Program-made: the position numbers and the translations under genes
The notes under the pieces: generated by a model
Database searches by the model: none
The model's input: the letters and a program-made list of their open reading frames with translations, nothing else
Told to the model about the DNA's origin: nothing
Source of the DNA: Podarcis raffonei
Lineage: Eukaryota; Chordata; Lepidosauria; Squamata; Lacertidae
Length of the DNA stretch: 64,000 nucleotides
Reading direction: 5' to 3'
NCBI RefSeq assembly: GCF_027172205.1
Contig: NC_070607.1
Location: 66,650,831 to 66,714,830, forward strand
In this document: in pieces, positions 42,036-51,856 of the stretch
How positions within the stretch are numbered: position 1 is the first letter of the stretch
How the letters are laid out: each line of letters starts with the position of its first letter

Positions 42036-45000
42036 GGAGGAGGAGGAGGAGGAGGAGGAGGAGGAAGAAGAAGAAGAAGAAGAGGGAGTTAATGCGCCCA
42101 ATTCTTACAGGGCTGTTACAATATATTGTAAAGAACTTTGTATACTAAAAGGTGTTACTGAAACAATATTAATAATATAACAATAAAGTTGATAGTATTT
42201 CCTTGGACTTTGTTATTTTAACTCATGAGCAACTACTTATTCCACAAGCCTATTTTATAGTTTTGTTTTTCATCTTTTAATTTTTGTCTGTTTTTATAAT
42301 TGTTATCTCTGTTTTATATGCATTATAAAATGAAATAATAAAAAACTTTACTACTACTACTACTACTACTACTACTAATATAACAGTAATAACAGTAATA
42401 ATAAATCCAAAACCCCATAATGTCAAAAACATGACTTGCAAACTAAAAATAATGCTCTTCATTTGAGCAATTCCTATCACTAGAGTAAGAGTGAAAATTT
42501 AACAAGGGTTGAAGTAATTTTGTTACATCTGAAATTGTGGAGCAGCTACTGTTATATCTGAAATTGCAAAGAGCCACTTGAGTCCTAGAAACTTTCTGTC
42601 AAAAAGCCATTCTTATATGAGAGGCTAGTTGGATGGAGCAAATTATCCACAACTCGCTGGCCTGAGCAGGCACTGAACAATAGTCTCATGTTCACTTGCT
42701 GACTGATGGGGATTTGCAGTATGACAAGTTAGAGCAGGACAAGAGAAACAGAAACTGGGCAAGAATATATGCAAGGTATGGGAGAAATCACACAGCCTTG
42801 GCTGAAAAGACAAGCAGCATTTTCTTCCTGCATAATACAGTTAACATTGGAGACTGGCCATGCTTGCCATGTTCAGGGATGGACTAGATGCTTAAACATG
42901 GACCTGCCCCAATGTCACAGAAATATGGTTTCCAAAGCAGTAGGTGTGCAGGTGAGGAATCCAGACCCAAACTTTCCACCTCTCTTCATGCAACTTTCCC
43001 CCCACGATCCCTCTGTCCCTTTTCTCCTGTTCATGATAACTTCTGGTATCAGGGTTTGGTTGCTGTGGGTGAGGGGCTAAAACACCCTTAAAAATACCCT
43101 GAGCCTTTGATATACCATACTATTAAAATAAGCATGATACCTCAGGAATGAAGAAACCATGAAGAATTATACTGTTTTCCCTTCCATTGCTTAGGCTTCT
43201 CTGGCTGGGCACAGCTCTAGTAACATGAGAACAGGGTGTATCACATGCACGATCCAACTATCTAACAGTGAAGGGCATTTGTCAGTCTACCTCTTACTAG
43301 TTAAAAGAGCAAACAGGTGTAAAGGAAAACAAATCTTCTGCTGATGGACAGAACATAAGAAGAGCTCTTGCTGGATCCAACCATCTGGTCCAGCATCCTG
43401 TTCTTGAGGGAACCACAGAAGCAGGACCTGAGTGCGACAGACCTCTCCCCACTGGCCATTCCGAGTATTTGGCATATGTAAGCATACTGCCTCCCAGCAA
43501 TGAAGGGAGAACATAGCCATCAATAGCTCTGGCCCCCATGAATTAATCAGATCTTTGACTGCCATCCAACTTGGTGGCCTTCATCACATCTTCTGGGAGC
43601 AACTTCCACAGACCAAGTAAGCACTGCATGAAGAAGTGCTTTCTTTTCTCTTCATCATACCTTTAGTTTCATTGGATTCCCCACCCCACCCCCCACAGTT
43701 CTACTATTATGAGAGAAGGCGTGGAAAGCCTCTCCCTATCCACTTTCTCTACAACATGCATGTTAGGCACACAGTCTGTTCCTATATGCTTCTTCATGCT
43801 CAGGCTGAGTGGAGGTCATCAGAGACAGAGGACTTCTATATATGCAATGGCTATTTGGTAAGCACCTAGCAAGTGTCAGTGAAAGGATCAGGGCATGCAA
43901 AAACTTAGCATACATCAAGGCTGCCTTGCACCTTGCCCATATTATGGCAGATTTCAGGGCACCATTAGGGGACAACAAATATTTTTACAGTGGAATCTTG
44001 GTTTTCAAACATAATCTGTTCTAGAAGGCCATTTGAGTTCTGAAATGTTCAAAAACCAAAAAACTCAATACAGAAGCCTCAAAACGGAAAAACTAATACA
44101 AAAAACCCCAATATGGAAGTCACATCGGAAGTTCAACTTCTGAGGTGCATTCAAAAATGGAAGCATTTATTTCTGGGTTTATGGCATTCGAGTTCCGAAA
44201 CGTTCCTCAACGGAGATGTTCGAAAACCAAGGTTCCACTGTATCGCCATGCAGGTGCTTTTTGGAAGGGTGGGGATAGAGGTTCAAAAGAAGATTCACAT
44301 GGATTCCTGAACTGAGACTGCTTTTTTCTCTCTCCCTCCCACCTCTCCATGTATTGTACTTAAACCTTGTGCCTGGCAAGGTTTTTTGTCCTGTGGTTCT
44401 CAGTCAGAGCATGAGACATTGCCCAACAACATGTCAATAGAGCATGAGATGGAGCAGGCCAAATAACTGGTGGGAAAGCAGGGTGTAGGGCCACCTTGAT
44501 TGTGAACTTCATGTTCACGTTTGCTACCAAGCTGATTAGTTATTTGTCAGGAGCTCAGGCTGTAGAGTAGAGTAGAAGTAGTTTTATATAACCTGCCTCC
44601 TGGGTGAGAGGCTGCTCTGGTATAGAACTGGGAGAGGAGTATTACATGGTCCAGTGCATATCCACTTGATACATTTAAAGCACAATGAACACATATTTGA
44701 AGCACATGACTTCCCCTTGCTTCAAACAATCCTGGAATCTGAAGTTTCCCTCTAACAGAGCTACAGTTACCAGGACCCATAACAAACTGCAACTCTTAGG
44801 ATTTGGGGAGGGGGGTCACGTGCATTGGATATGCTTTAAATGTACAGAGTGGTCATGAGCCCATTAGTGCTTCAGAACTGGGGACAGCATCCTTTGTATG
44901 TGGGCTGTAATACTGTCAGGTATGAGTGGCTGGGTGATAGAGATAATATTTAAGGTAGTGAATGATCATAGTGTGTGCAATAGTTGGTGAGTAAAATTCA

Positions 45001-46503
45001 GGGAGCAGTTCTATGTAATGCAAATTTTCAACCAACATAGCATACATTATACTGCCTCATAATGCTCTCTGACTTTACTTATATAAATATTGTTCGTAGA
45101 TATTATTATTAATAATAATAATAGTAGTAGTAGTAGTAGTAGTAGCAGTATCTGAATTTGTATACCGTCCTATACCCAGGGGTCTCTGGGCGGTTCACAA
45201 GATAAAATCAAGATATAAAACCACAATATACCTAATAAAAATAATGGATATGGATATTGCTTGTGTATCTACTGTGTATCTACTATTTTTATCTACTATA
45301 AACCACTCTGTGAGCATCAGGTAGTGTGCAGTCTATAAATGGAAATACTATTAATGATGTTCTGCCTCAGGCACCAAAACATCCTGGGCCTTCCTGTATA
45401 TTCTACCATACATATGAATAGTGGAAACCCTCTATGTGCCCACCAGTGGCATGCGGTCAGTGGACTAGGGGGACTAGGCAAGTCCCCTAAACATTCCCAG
45501 TAATTAGAGTATTAAAGTATTCATGCCTGGTGCCTCCTCCTCAAAGCCCAGGAAGCTTCTGCCTGGCTTAGGGTGGTGCTCGCAACATCACAAAGTCACA
45601 CACACACGGGGGGGGGGGGCATCGCTCTCATAATCTGGCACCTCTAACCCTAACTGTTCCCCTACAAAATAGATTCACCGCACACCACTGGTGCCCACAA
45701 CTTGGTCTAAGCTCCCCCCGAATCTCCAGGGAGCATAAGAGTGGGGAAGAGTGCTCTCTAAGAGGCTACGTGGTCACATCCCGAGTTGTAAAATGGAAAG
45801 GAAAGGTGCCAATCGTTTCTGGATGAATTAAGGCATAAATGGAACCAGCGTGATAATGACACATATTGTATGAACGCCTGAAGCCACCTTGTGCTGAGTC
45901 AGATCACTGCTACTCTGACTGGCGGCCGAATCTCGCCACCGTCTCTGGCTGGAGCCTTCTTCCACTTCTGCTACCGGAGATATTTTAAACTGGAAGTGCC
46001 CGCGGAGTCCCAGTGCGCGCAAAGCACGTGCTCCGTCTGCCCTTCGGCTCTGGCCACCGTTTCCTGGGCAGAAGGAGCGCGATCTCCTTGCCCCATGCCG
46101 TGCACCATCCCCCGCGCGCCATCCCCGACGTGCTGGCCTTACCGGCTCTGCAGCTGTGCCTGGCGCGCACGATCTGCACCGCCTGCTGGTTCTTGAAGCG
46201 CACCAGCGCCATGGTGATGTCGGCGTTCCAGCTGGGCTCCTCCTGGGGGCAGCGGAAGTCGATCTCGGCGCCGCCGTCCGTCACCAACGTGAAGTAGATG
46301 TGCCGCTGCTTCCACTCCACGCACTCGAGGGCTTTGACGCGCGCGAAGGGGATCTCCTTGCAACGCGTCGAGCCCCGGCTGCTGGCCTCGAACAGCCGCA
46401 GCCCCTTCTCGCCCAGCAGGCAGCGCTTCCTCTTCCAGAGCTGTAGCAGGCCGCCGCTGCGCTTCTCCAGCACCCCTTCGCGAAGCACCTTCTCCGACGC
46501 CAT
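41221..46503 (-). CDS. PHLDA3: PH-like domain family A member 3 (two coding exons)
   Basis: PHLDA3 is a small PH-domain protein. In mammals it is induced by p53 and competes with AKT for membrane phosphoinositides, so it damps AKT signalling. Joining 46503-46143 with 41369-41221 gives 169 residues. The PH domain covers about residues 6-115, beginning [20 protein letters not shown]. Later strands read [20 protein letters not shown], and the closing helix contains [20 protein letters not shown]. The human protein is 127 residues with a short tail after VRARQS. Here a 49-residue tail from exon 2 follows RARHSCRA. The first exon is certain. The second rests on phase, splice sites and a repeat-free 3' UTR. 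The intron is 4.8 kb. Confidence 0.85.
41460..41640 (+). mobile_element. L2-like LINE ORF2 C-terminal fragment
   Basis: The plus frame [20 protein letters not shown] is a degraded version of the [14 protein letters not shown] motif. It lies inside the PHLDA3 intron, antisense to the gene, just upstream of the exon 2 acceptor. Confidence 0.7.
41682..41937 (+). mobile_element. BovB (RTE-type) LINE 3' end
   Basis: An open frame of 81 codons contains [32 protein letters not shown] and [17 protein letters not shown], which match the C-terminal end of BovB ORF2. The 3' UTR is minimal (GAGTCGGACACGACTAAACG) and ends in (CAA)n. The copy is 5' truncated, but the surviving frame is intact up to its stop, which suggests a young insertion. 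Confidence 0.95.
41935..42085. repeat. Compound microsatellite (CAA)n-(ATA)n-(AGG)n-(AAG)n
   Basis: After the BovB tail come (CAA)n to about 41955, about 37 bp of other sequence, (AAT)n at 41990-42033, (AGG)n at 42035-42064 and (AAG)n at 42065-42083. BovB-like tails are known seeds of such arrays. Confidence 0.9.
42345..42377. repeat. (CTA)n microsatellite
   Basis: About ten CTA units following AATAAAAAACTTTA, which looks like another retroposon tail in the PHLDA3 intron. Confidence 0.85.
43345..43790 (-). repeat. Interspersed repeat family A, longest copy
   Basis: GGATCCAACCATCTGGTCCA, GCATCCTGTTCTTGAGG, CCATCCAACTTGGTGGCC, AGAAGTGCTTTCTTTTCTC and CCTATCCACTTTCTCTACAA occur in this order. 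The first half matches 14095-14290. It has the length and layout of a LINE 3' UTR without its ORF, but the family is not proven. Confidence 0.65.
43988..44240. mobile_element. Tc1/mariner-type MITE (GGAACCTTGG family)
   Basis: The ends CAGTGGAATCTTGGTTTTC and the inverse of CAGTGGAACCTTGGTTTTC are flanked by TA on both sides (43986-43987, 44241-44242). The 253-bp interior also shows the mirrored words GAGTTCTGAAATGTTC and GAGTTCCGAAACGTTC. It is non-coding and lies in the PHLDA3 intron. Confidence 0.92.
44650..44850. mobile_element. Fold-back non-autonomous DNA element
   Basis: CATTTAAAGCACAATGAACA at one end and GATATGCTTTAAATGTACAG at the other enclose CCTGGAATCTGAAGTTTCCC and CAACTCTTAGGATTTGGGG. 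The arrangement is as in 10705-10885 and 17605-17775. Confidence 0.5.
45110..45245 (-). mobile_element. L2-like LINE 3' tail with (TAG)n
   Basis: The words TATACCGTCCTATACCCAGG and TCTGGGCGGTTCACAAGAT, preceded by (AAT)n(AGT)n at 45108-45150, form the inverse of an L2-like 3' end. Confidence 0.55.
45444..45690. mobile_element. hAT-type MITE with 8-bp target duplication
   Basis: The ends CAGTGGCATGCGGT and the inverse of CAGTGGTGTGCGGT are flanked by GTGCCCAC on both sides (45436-45443, 45691-45698). It is 247 bp and non-coding, with a short CACACACG(G)n run inside. It lies in the PHLDA3 intron about 450 bp from exon 1. Confidence 0.94.
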
Positions 46504-47120
46504 GGGGCTCGGGCTGCCCAGGATGCTGGGAATCGCCGCCGCCGCCGCGTGGTCTGCCAGGAGCGCTTTCCTCTTCCTCCTCCTCCTCCTGCTGCTCCTG
46601 GCCGTCCGGCTTCCGAGGGAGAGACCGAGGGAGCCAGAGAGAGCCCGCCCTCTGCCGCGTGAGCTCCGACGGAGGTTGCCCCGGTCTCTGGGCTCCGGGA
46701 TCTGCCGCTACATGCCCGCTCGCTTGTGCCTCGCTCTTCCCACTCGCATTCCTTTCCTGCTTCGCCAGGGCCTCGCCCCAGCTCTGCCTGCCGGGGAGAG
46801 GCAGCGCTCACGCCCAGGCGCGGGGCCGGCTGCGCTGAGAGAGCCCGCGGGGCTGCTGGCGTGCCCAGCTTGGGCGGCTGGCGCACGGAAAGGAAGGTGG
46901 CTGGGGCTCGCCGGCATCGTGGGCGGCAGCGATGGCTATCTATATGCTGCTGGAGGGGCGGGCATTGGCAGGTAGATTGAGAATGGGGCTGCGGCTCGGA
47001 GGAGCCACGTCGGACAAGGCACCGCAGACGCGGCCAAATTCCCACGCGGAATTGCTTGCCATGGACAAAGGGGGTCGTGGGTATCAGTCGCGCGCGGTCG
47101 TGTTTTCTTGTGGACAGAAA
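45920..47120. promoter_or_regulatory. PHLDA3: CpG island over PHLDA3 exon 1 and promoter
   Basis: GC content and CpG density rise sharply here compared with the AT-rich flanks. The island covers the donor, the whole first coding exon and about 600 bp upstream of the ATG at 46503. No TATA box is evident, as expected for a CpG-island promoter. The minus-strand open frame of 310 codons through it is a by-product of the high GC. Confidence 0.75.
46143..46503 (-). CDS. PHLDA3: PHLDA3 exon 1, PH domain
   Basis: The exon has 361 coding nucleotides from ATG ([18 protein letters not shown]) to the donor GAGCCG|GTAAGG, in phase 1. It contains the full PH domain: basic β1-β2 loop (LWKRKRCLL), core strands and the C-terminal helix. 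The frame remains open past the donor, but the strong donor and the end of family similarity just before it (VRARHS) favour splicing. Confidence 0.94.
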
Positions 47121-47124
47121 GCAT

Positions 47125-47290
47125 AGGAACCAGCTCCTAGGAGCCAAGGTCCTTTCGCGCGCCCCTCCCCCCGCATATTTGAGGGGCCCCCTCCAATTGA
47201 TGAACATTGTCATTCAAATGGTGCGCGTGTGCCACGTCCTGTGATTGATTCTGCGGGGCAGAGTTTACCTGGTCGCACCCCTGATCAGAA
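47125..47290 (+). repeat. Unclassified interspersed repeat (GGGGGCC family), copy 3
   Basis: TATTTGAGGGGCCCCCTCC, CATTCAAATGGTGCGCGTG and TGTGATTGATTCTGCGGGGC are the inverse of words at 11495-11670. It abuts the upstream edge of the PHLDA3 CpG island. Confidence 0.55.
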
Positions 47291-47394
47291 GTATAATAAA
47301 AGCCAAATGGGCATCTAGAGAAATAAGTTACTTCAAGGCCAGTGGGGATTTGAGCCCTAGTCTTTCAGGTCTACACCACAGGGCTCTTGCATGG

Positions 47395-47830
47395 GGAAAG
47401 ACCCATAGCCTGGTGGTAGAGCATCTGTTTTGCATGCAGAAGGTCTCAGGTTCAATCCCCAATGACATCTCCAGGTAGGGCAGGGAGTGAATCTTTTCTG
47501 AAACCCTGGAAAGCCACAGCCAGTCAGTGTAGACCAGGGGTCAGCAACCTTTTTCAGCTGTGGGCCGGTCCACCACCGTCGCTCAGACCATGTGGTGGGC
47601 CAGACTATATTTTTTTTGGGGGGTGAACGAATTCCTATGCCCCACAAATAACCCAGAGATGCATTTTAAATAAAAGGACACCTTCTACTCATATAATAAC
47701 ATGCTGATTCCCAGACTGTCCGCAGGCCAGATTGAGAAGGCAATTGGGCCACCTCCAGCCCCCAGGCCTTAGGTTGCCTACCCCTGGTGTAGACAATACT
47801 TAGCTAGATGGCGGCCTGCTCAGCCCACAA
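47395..47830 (+). mobile_element. tRNA-Ala-like SINE split by a hAT element
   Basis: The plus-strand A-box-like TAGCCTGGTGGTAGAGC, anticodon-like TTTTGCATGC and B-box-like GGTTCAATCCCC form the tRNA head. The SINE body stops at 47526 in GCCAGTCA. It resumes after the insertion with the 3' end ACAATACTTAGCTAGATGG (to 47814). The interrupted order proves that the SINE is older than the hAT. Confidence 0.88.
47535..47786. mobile_element. hAT-type MITE inserted in a SINE
   Basis: Its terminal repeats CAGGGGTCAGCAACCT and the inverse of CAGGGGTAGGCAACCT match at 14 of 16 positions. The perfect 8-bp duplication GTGTAGAC lies at 47527-47534 and 47787-47794. It is 252 bp and of the same family as 37585-37812. 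Confidence 0.95.
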
Positions 47831-48244
47831 GAGTAAGGACCCCTCCCTCCCCCAGTGAGAACAACTGTTAGCTGTGAGCTGGGTGACAGTGTTCCCTTCT
47901 GCAGAAGAAACGAGGGAGAAAATCTTTGAAAAATTTCTCCTGCCTCTTTTGTACCCACCTGGGTATCAGCTGAAGCACAGCTCCTGAGCGAACTACAAAT
48001 GGCACAGAGCCCCATGCAGCTTCCCCTGTTCTGTTTATGTTTTGCTAATGACTAGCAGTAGCTGGAGGCAATTAATTGAGAGCAAAGGGAGAATTGGGGT
48101 GGTGGTGGGGTTGCATAATCCTTTCCTTCCGAGCCAATTTCTTCTCTCTCAAGATCATTTGGTTGCTTTTCATCCTGCTGCCTTTCTCCTTGCGAGGGAA
48201 GCTGCGCCTTTTCTTCCATTGTGTTTGTGGTGGAAGTTTTATTT

Positions 48245-48435
48245 TATGATGATGATGATGGCATTTCTCTCCCACCTTTCCTCCAGGAATCTCAAGGTGT
48301 TTACACTCTTCTCGCTCTCTCCATTGTATCCTTATAACAACCTGGAGAGGTAGGTCAGCCTGCAAGGCAGTGACTGGACCAAGGTCACCTAGTGGGTCCC
48401 AGTCCAGCACTCTAACCACTACACCACACTGCTTT
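48245..48435 (-). mobile_element. CORE-type SINE
   Basis: GGACCAAGGTCACCTAGTGG, CACTCTAACCACTACACCAC and the distal CATTTCTCTCCCACCTTTCC are the inverse of the SINE class at 19585-19765. It carries a (GAT)n run near 48248. Confidence 0.7.
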
Positions 48436-48795
48436 TTACATGGGAAAGGGCCATAGCATGCAGAAGGTCCCAGGTTCAACCCCAAGCATCTACAGGTAAG
48501 ACCAGGAGAGACTTCCTGTCTGAAACTTTGGAGAGCTACTAGTGGCAGACCTTTGGGTCTCAAATTTTAGTGGCGCCCCGTGTGACACCAAAATTCACCC
48601 CCGCCAACTACCTTTCATGCTCCCTTCTAAATAATAGTTGTGGCGTCCCCATCACCACCATCCCTAGGTTTGGTGCCCAGTGTGAATGAACCAGTCGTGC
48701 TTCCCTAAATCTGTCTCTGGAGCCACTGGGAGTCAGTGTAGACATTATTAAGCTAGATGAACCAATGTTCTGACCCAATAGAAGGCAGCTTCTCA
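48436..48795 (+). mobile_element. tRNA-Ala-like SINE, second interrupted copy
   Basis: GGGCCATAGCATGCAGAAGG and CCAGGTTCAACCCC start it, and the 3' part (GTCAGTGTAGACATTATTAA, GAAGGCAGCTTCTC) follows after 48727. The tRNA part lacks most of the A-box arm. Confidence 0.7.
48541..48719. mobile_element. Probable hAT-type insertion in a SINE
   Basis: The interrupting 179 bp is bounded by GAGCTACT (48533-48540) and GAGCCACT (48720-48727), a 7/8 duplication. One end reads AGTGGCAGACCTTTGGG, and the other, inverted, reads CCAGAGACAGATTTAGGG. The segment matches 25960-26110 (GTGACACCAAAATTCA, CTTCCCTAAATCT). Confidence 0.6.
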
Positions 48796-49193
48796 CTCCC
48801 ACCCACGTGCAACTGGGACCATAAACGCAACATGGCATCGTGTTGATATCAGATTGTCTTTGCAATGCACAGGTGCTTTGTAACCCAGGAGGGAAAGTGT
48901 CTCCCGAACAATGGATAGCAACTGTAGTAAACCTGTCTCCAAGTTTACAGAGACATCATGTGCAATATATTTTACAAGCATTCCACAACATGACTGAAAA
49001 AGAAAGGCTGAAATGGGGATACAAAGTTAGGAAACATGGGCAAGGAAGGCACATCACCCTGAAAAGCACCTTCTGAACCTTTGTGGTGTGTTAATGTTGG
49101 ATAGACTGTAGAAGAGAAATATACATTCAAGCCCTGTTGGCCTATGGCAGAGGTTTTCAAACTTTTTGAGTCCATGGCTCCCTTGACCAACTA

Positions 49194-49754
49194 CCGTATT
49201 TTTCGCTCTATAACACGCACCAGACCATAACACGCACGTAGTTTTTAGAGGAGGAAAACAAGAAAAAAAATATTCTAAACGAAACAGTGGATATATGATT
49301 TTTGTGGTTCATGCTGTGATCTGACAGTGAGTTTGGAGTAGCCCAATGCAAAAATCCTGAGGATCCATGTGGATCCGTGCTTTGTAACCACGTTTTAAGT
49401 GGGGAAGGAAGGAAAAGCACTCAAGGGACAAGGAGCATGCGTGGGGTGTGTGGAGAAGGATGCTGCTAATAATGAAGAAGAGGGGTATAAGAAGGCTCCT
49501 CTTCCCTCCCACTTTGCTCCTTTAAAGAAGCAGGCTCTCTGTCCCTCTCTCCTCCCCACTCCACGGCTCTTCTCCCGCTTTGCTGTTTCAAAGCGAGCCA
49601 CGGAGGAGGGAAGGAAGGGGAACCATGGATCCTCTGCTTACGACTGCAGCAGATTCGCTCTGCCACCCGCAGGCATTCACTCCATAACACGCACAGACAT
49701 TTCCCCTTACTTTCTAGGAGGAAAAAAGTGGGTGTTATGGTGCAAAAAATACGG
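49194..49754. mobile_element. Tc1/mariner-type MITE nested in a hAT
   Basis: The ends CCGTATTTTTCGCTCTATAA and the inverse of CCGTATTTTTTGCACCATAA are flanked by TA (49192-49193, 49755-49756). It is 561 bp. Its inner ends repeat TAACACGCAC. It shares the TIR family of 19918-20260 but has a different, larger interior. Confidence 0.92.
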
Positions 49755-50025
49755 TACATTCTTTCTGTGGCACCCCTGTAGGGCTCAGGAGCCCAGTTAC
49801 GTTACCCCTTGCCCTTTTTCAATCACCCTACCTTGTGGAGTGTTCCCTCAGCCTCCTCTCCTCTCCCCTCTCCTCAGGAGTCCTCTGGGCAGCCGCCGCT
49901 GCTGCCCCTGGTCTCTGAGCTGCCCCCCAAAGAGGTGTCTCCTCACACTGCCCCACAGGGGTCTGGGACTTGTGTGTCCATTCCCAACAAGGGCTGATGG
50001 ACTGGGTGGCTGGGCTTCCTCGCCC

Positions 50026-50029
<4 letters not shown>

Positions 50030-50080
<51 letters not shown>

Positions 50081-50081
50081 C
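50030..50081. repeat. (CTTG)n microsatellite
   Basis: About thirteen CTTG units inside the hAT at 49148-50329. They create a Leu-Ala-Cys repeat in frames on both strands that should not be read as protein. Confidence 0.95.
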
Positions 50082-50337
50082 CGAGGCTGCCTCAGCTTCC
50101 TGGCAACCATCACCCCTTGGCCAGCCCCAGAGGCACCATTTACCTGGGGAGTTTGTAGCCAGGGCTGCTGCAACAAACAGCTGTGCAAGCCTTTGGGAGG
50201 CAGAGAAACAAGAGGGCATCAGAGGAGGAAAGGAAGGAAAGAGGGGCAGAGGGCAGTGTTGTCCACGGCACCCCTGACCACCATTCAAGGCACCCCAGGA
50301 TGCCACGGCACACTGGTTGAAAACCACTGGCCTATGG

Positions 50338-51600
50338 GATGCCTGGAGGAGGCTGCATGCAGCACAGGGCTGTCCCTGGGTGGCCAATCCCTATCTAATG
50401 TAGCACCCACGCATGACCATTGGCATCAATATGCCAGTCAGACTCTCCCTTCTTTTATCTGAATCTACTTTTTTGGAAAAATTCAGTAAGTAAAAAACAC
50501 TTCAGCCCTGATGTCAGTGACCTATGTGTGAACCATTTGCAAATTAAGCCCAGCCATGTCTGGAAGCACTCAAAGCCCTCCCATGCGCTAGAAGCTTAAA
50601 GGGAAATAATTCCTACCTTCTGGTGGTACCTTGCAGAATGCCTGGATGAGCCACCCCCCACCCCAAGTAATTCAGAACTGGGCTATTCCCTTTGCCCCTC
50701 ATATAAAGCTGCCCAGTCTGTATCTGGCCAATGTAGTCATTACATTTAAGTTAAATTTATTTTAAACGTAAAATCAAACATAGTACTCTTCATGCCCTTT
50801 GGCATGGTACCAACACTTCCTGGAGCACTGAAACCTGGTCTCTGCCAGAGACAGGATACAGGGCTAAACTGATCAGACCCAATAAGTTTGTTCTCATATA
50901 AGTCTTCTGTCACAATAGAATGGAATGTCCCATGCCTTCTTTATGAAATAATCATCGTGGGAGAGGTAGAGGAAACAGAAGATCTCCCTACTATCTGACA
51001 AAGGCTATCGGTTTCCCCATCTGGCTTCCTCTCCACATCTTTTAAGAGCATTTTTCTTGCTCACAAAGTAATAAAGCACAAAGTAATAAAGCACAGGTTG
51101 CTGCTAAATATGCTGACACAGAGACTAGATTGAGTTGTGTGCAGTGCAAGAGTCCCTCTGTGTTAGATCCTGAGCATTGCTCTTTAGTTATTCTGCTGTT
51201 GAGCCACATCTCAATAAATATGTATTTCACATAAGCAGTATGTAGCAGCTCCTTGGGTGGCTGAGTTATTCGACTACAAAAATGGTTTGCTGTTTCAACG
51301 GTGGAGCTTTGTAGGCTCCCATGGCCTAGAATGAAAGCTGACTCACATAAGCAGTATTCCATGCGCATACAAATGAATCCTTTTCTAGTAAATTTCCCAT
51401 TAGGAAACAGGTCCGCACAATGCTAAAAGTGTCTGGAAAGTAATTTAAACAAAGGGGAGAAGCCAAATCATTACAAGGTAGTCCTTGGAGGAGAAGAGTG
51501 ATGTGGGCACCCCCACATTATGTGGATCAAATAAGAAATTACTGAGGGCAGTGAAGCTATTGTGTAGCTAAGGACAAGATTGTGGCATCATATGCTCTGA
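50338..51600. other. Intergenic, no gene recognised
   Basis: A small tandem duplication (CACAAAGTAATAAAG, about 51062-51094) is present, and CACATAAGCAGTAT occurs twice (51229 and 51343). Nothing else was identified. Confidence 0.35.
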
Positions 51601-51630
51601 AATGCAGCTTTCCTAGTCATGGTGGCACGA

Positions 51631-51856
51631 TAGTGGTACCTCAGGTTACAGACACTTCAGGTTACAGACTCCGCTAACCCAGAAATAGTACCTCGGGTTA
51701 AGAACTTTGCCTCAGGATGAGAACAGAAATTGCGCAGCTGCGGTGTGGCGGCAATGGGAGGCCCCATTAGCTAAAGTGGTACCTCAGGTTAAGAACAGTT
51801 TCAGGTTAAGAATGGACCTCCAGAACGAATTAAGTTCTTAACCCAAGGTACCACTG
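51631..51856. mobile_element. Tc1/mariner-type MITE (GGTACC family), copy 2
   Basis: From AGTGGTACCTCAGGTTACAG to AACCCAAGGTACCACTG it is the inverse of 38820-39053 along nearly all its length. TA follows at 51857-51858, while the left TA and first TIR base have decayed. Confidence 0.85.

Larger units (their letters stand above)
49148..50329. mobile_element. hAT-type element carrying a nested mariner MITE
   Basis: The left end is CAGAGGTTTTCAAAC. The right end, inverted, is CAGTGGTTTTCAACC. A perfect 8-bp duplication GCCTATGG lies at 49140-49147 and 50330-50337. Subtracting the nested element (49194-49754) leaves about 620 bp. Open frames across it, including one of 292 codons, cross the element boundaries and carry no transposase motif, so it is non-autonomous. 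Confidence 0.93.

Noticed and set aside
46100-46142. PHLDA3 ending by read-through at 45985 (172 residues)
   Set aside because: The strong GTAAGG donor at 46142 and the loss of family similarity there favour splicing. A retained-intron form is possible but unsupported.
46708-46729. p53 response element upstream of PHLDA3
   Set aside because: Two CWWG-centred half-sites lie 2 bp apart, but about five positions deviate from the RRRCWWGYYY consensus, too weak to call by eye.
46281-47213. 310-codon minus-strand open frame
   Set aside because: It overlaps the PHLDA3 exon in another frame and runs through the CpG island. High GC removes stop codons, and the composition is Arg/Ala/Pro-rich without motifs.
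47395-47480. tRNA-Ala gene
   Set aside because: The A and B boxes and a TGC anticodon are visible, but the acceptor stem does not pair and the sequence continues into the SINE body seen in other copies.
49399-50277. 292-codon plus-strand open frame
   Set aside because: It crosses the boundary of a mariner MITE nested in a hAT and a CTTG microsatellite. It has no conserved motif.
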